NCBI GenBank assembly: GCA_905233515.1
Contig: CAJOEQ010000032.1
Span: 2,190 to 10,019 of the forward strand
DNA length: 7,830 nucleotides
Reading direction: 5' to 3'
From: an uncultured Synergistales bacterium
GTDB lineage: Bacteria; Synergistota; Synergistia; Synergistales; Aminobacteriaceae
Both the position numbers and the translations under genes were made by a program. This document shows, in pieces, positions 6,444 through 7,830 of the stretch (position 1 is the first letter of the stretch; each line of letters begins with the position of its first letter). The notes below the pieces were generated by a model that was not told where the DNA came from, searched no databases, and was given only the letters and a program-made list of their open reading frames with translations.

Positions 6444-7830
6444 TTAATAAGACTCCTTCCCGACCGTTAAAACTTTCATGCTTTCGATCCCCCTGTCATC
6501 TATAATTTTCACGGCGATTTGTTGATTTTCTTCTGCGTCGAACTCAAGCGACTCATTACCTGAAAAATTTTCTATCAAATCCGAGTTTATTTCTGTCTTG
6601 AGAGTCTTTGCAAGTTTTGCCCAGCCTCCCTGTTTCCCCTCAATCGGGAAGAATATTTGCGTAGGATTTAGAGTCATTCCGTTATAATCGCTGTCTAAAA
6701 GCCACATTGCTATCTTTCCTGTATTACCTGACTCAATTTGCCCCGCGCTCACGTTGTAATAGTCGAATCCTAAAACTTTTACGCGGTATTTTCCGGAGTC
6801 TAATTTTTCGAGCCTTATATCAGGCTGACCCACGAACCAGAAAAGCGAGTCAGTGTGCAATTTCCTGCGCAAATCCTGAGTCATTAAATCCGTGTTCATG
6901 TTCACAACTAAATAATCACGGCTCTTGTCTCGAGTGCGCAAATTATTTATCATGTCGACTGCTGCCGGGTCAAACTGGAACGCCGCAAAAATCATCATGT
7001 CATGCGGGAATTTATGAGCCTCTTCAAATGCTCCGTAAACCCGCCGAGTGTCCATTAAGTTAGACTCATTTGCGAACGAAATAAATACGTGCTTCCCCTC
7101 GTCAGTATAGGCCTCTGCGCTGATATATCGAGTCCCTGAAAAAATTTCAATGCTCGTGAAGGTCATTTTTTCACCGCGAGTCCCTCTTATTCCCGTAAAC
7201 TTCAATTGTTCGCACCAGTCAGAAAATTTTGCGGCCTCATTTGGATTTGATTCGATATTGGCGGCCTCATCAGGTGAGAACACTACAGGAGCGGGCAGAG
7301 CTTCAACGTTAAATGCGCCGGTTACACGAATTTTTTTGCGGTCAATTATGGGAGAATCGTATAAAATTTCTTGCTCGGGAGTCTCGTTATTTGCTATAGA
7401 TTTCAAAGTTACATGCGGGACAGTTTTATAAAGAAATCCGGCGGCGATACCTTTTTTAGGATCTGCGAGGGTGTAATAATCATAAGTGGCTGTTAATAAT
7501 CTTTGACGGGCTATAGCGATTGCAACTCGTGAAGTGTCGCAGGTTATCCAGCGTCTTCCCCATTGTTCGGCGACATATGCCGTAGTACCTGATCCGCAAG
7601 TTATATCGAGAACTAAATCATTTGGATCTGTCGTCATGAGTATACAGCGTTGAATCACTTTTGTTGAAGTTTGCACGACATATTTTATGTCAGAAGCTCC
7701 GCCGGTATCGTCCCATAAATTTGTTAGAGTTTGTACAGGAAAATCATCATGATAAAGTATATAGTAAGGTGTCTGAACAGGTGCTATAAGTCGTTTCATT
7801 TCTATTAACTTATTTATACCTTCAGGCGTT
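6444..7830 (-). CDS. Site-specific DNA methyltransferase (Mod), 5' end cut off by window edge
   Basis: The last ~462 codons of an amino-methyltransferase (N6-adenine or N4-cytosine type). The frame has no stop up to position 7830, and upstream codons read TPEGINKLIE, which continues the family pattern. The ATG at 7797-7799 is therefore probably an internal Met. Counting from that Met, motif X-like VVQTSTKVIQRCI (41-53) precedes motif I DITCGSGTT (65-73) and motif II WITCD (84-88). This order is that of the beta class, so the catalytic DPPY motif and recognition domain should lie before the window end. Residues about 130-451 are the long C-terminal region of this family, including FWFVGQPDI, VLGFDYYNV, IAMWLLDSDYNG and KIIDDRGIES. 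Motif I has Ile where Pro is usual (DPxxGSG). It protects host DNA from the nuclease encoded 4 nt downstream. Its target sequence cannot be told from the protein. Confidence 0.9.
   Translation of the reverse strand, partial: TPEGINKLIEMKRLIAPVQTPYYILYHDDFPVQTLTNLWDDTGGASDIKYVVQTSTKVIQRCILMTTDPNDLVLDITCGSGTTAYVAEQWGRRWITCDTSRVAIAIARQRLLTATYDYYTLADPKKGIAAGFLYKTVPHVTLKSIANNETPEQEILYDSPIIDRKKIRVTGAFNVEALPAPVVFSPDEAANIESNPNEAAKFSDWCEQLKFTGIRGTRGEKMTFTSIEIFSGTRYISAEAYTDEGKHVFISFANESNLMDTRRVYGAFEEAHKFPHDMMIFAAFQFDPAAVDMINNLRTRDKSRDYLVVNMNTDLMTQDLRRKLHTDSLFWFVGQPDIRLEKLDSGKYRVKVLGFDYYNVSAGQIESGNTGKIAMWLLDSDYNGMTLNPTQIFFPIEGKQGGWAKLAKTLKTEINSDLIENFSGNESLEFDAEENQQIAVKIIDDRGIESMKVLTVGKESY

Noticed and set aside
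6707..7431. Two plus-strand open frames (6707-7063 and 7150-7431)
   Set aside because: Both are antisense to the methyltransferase gene with no start signals or recognisable domains.
7797..7799. ATG as the true start of the methyltransferase
   Set aside because: The frame stays open to the window edge, the upstream codons continue the family pattern, no Shine-Dalgarno sequence precedes it, and motif IV would be missing.
1..7830. CRISPR array, tRNA, insertion sequence or phage attachment site
   Set aside because: I saw no regularly spaced repeats, no cloverleaf, no transposase and no flanking direct repeats; intergenic space is at most 64 nt.

Overview
The window is a densely packed stretch of a bacterial chromosome or large element with six protein genes, all read on the minus strand. 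In transcription order, from window end to start, they are: a DNA methyltransferase (cut by the window edge), a helicase-nuclease restriction subunit, a Sel1-repeat protein, a MerR-family regulator, an exported cysteine-based phosphatase, and an aldo/keto reductase (also cut by the window edge). Base composition is AT-rich, roughly 40% GC by eye. The reductase and phosphatase resemble types I associate with anaerobic Clostridia- or Synergistota-like bacteria. That taxonomic guess is inference and weak; no marker gene is present.

Region 3740-7830 holds a two-gene restriction-modification system of the type III-like kind. The Mod protein carries methyltransferase motifs X, I and II inside the window, so its catalytic DPPY motif must lie beyond position 7830. 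The 899-residue Res protein joins an SF2 helicase to a C-terminal PD-(D/E)xK nuclease. They are 4 nt apart. Only 15 nt later, with a ribosome binding site abutting the res stop codon, comes a Sel1-repeat protein (2318-3724) whose first ~240 residues I do not recognise. It is placed as if it belongs to the same transcript.

Region 1-2286 looks like a stress or housekeeping module. The MerR regulator is best read from a TTG at 2286. With that start it has a cysteine at residue 54, the position of the reactive cysteine in AdhR/NmlR-type aldehyde- and thiol-stress sensors. Two genes downstream, the aldo/keto reductase is preceded by a promoter with a perfect TATAAT and a 19-bp spacer, the long spacing typical of MerR-activated promoters. 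Within it is CTTAATT-CATG-CTTTAAC, close to the AdhR operator as I remember it (CTTAAAG-N4-CTTTAAG). The simplest model is that this MerR protein activates the reductase gene in response to electrophiles. The phosphatase between them has a signal peptide and would act outside the cytoplasmic membrane.

There are no intergenic gaps over 64 nt, no RNA genes, no CRISPR array and no insertion sequence that I can see. The whole window, the restriction genes included, is marked by a strong excess of GACTC/GAGTC, about six times the count expected from composition.
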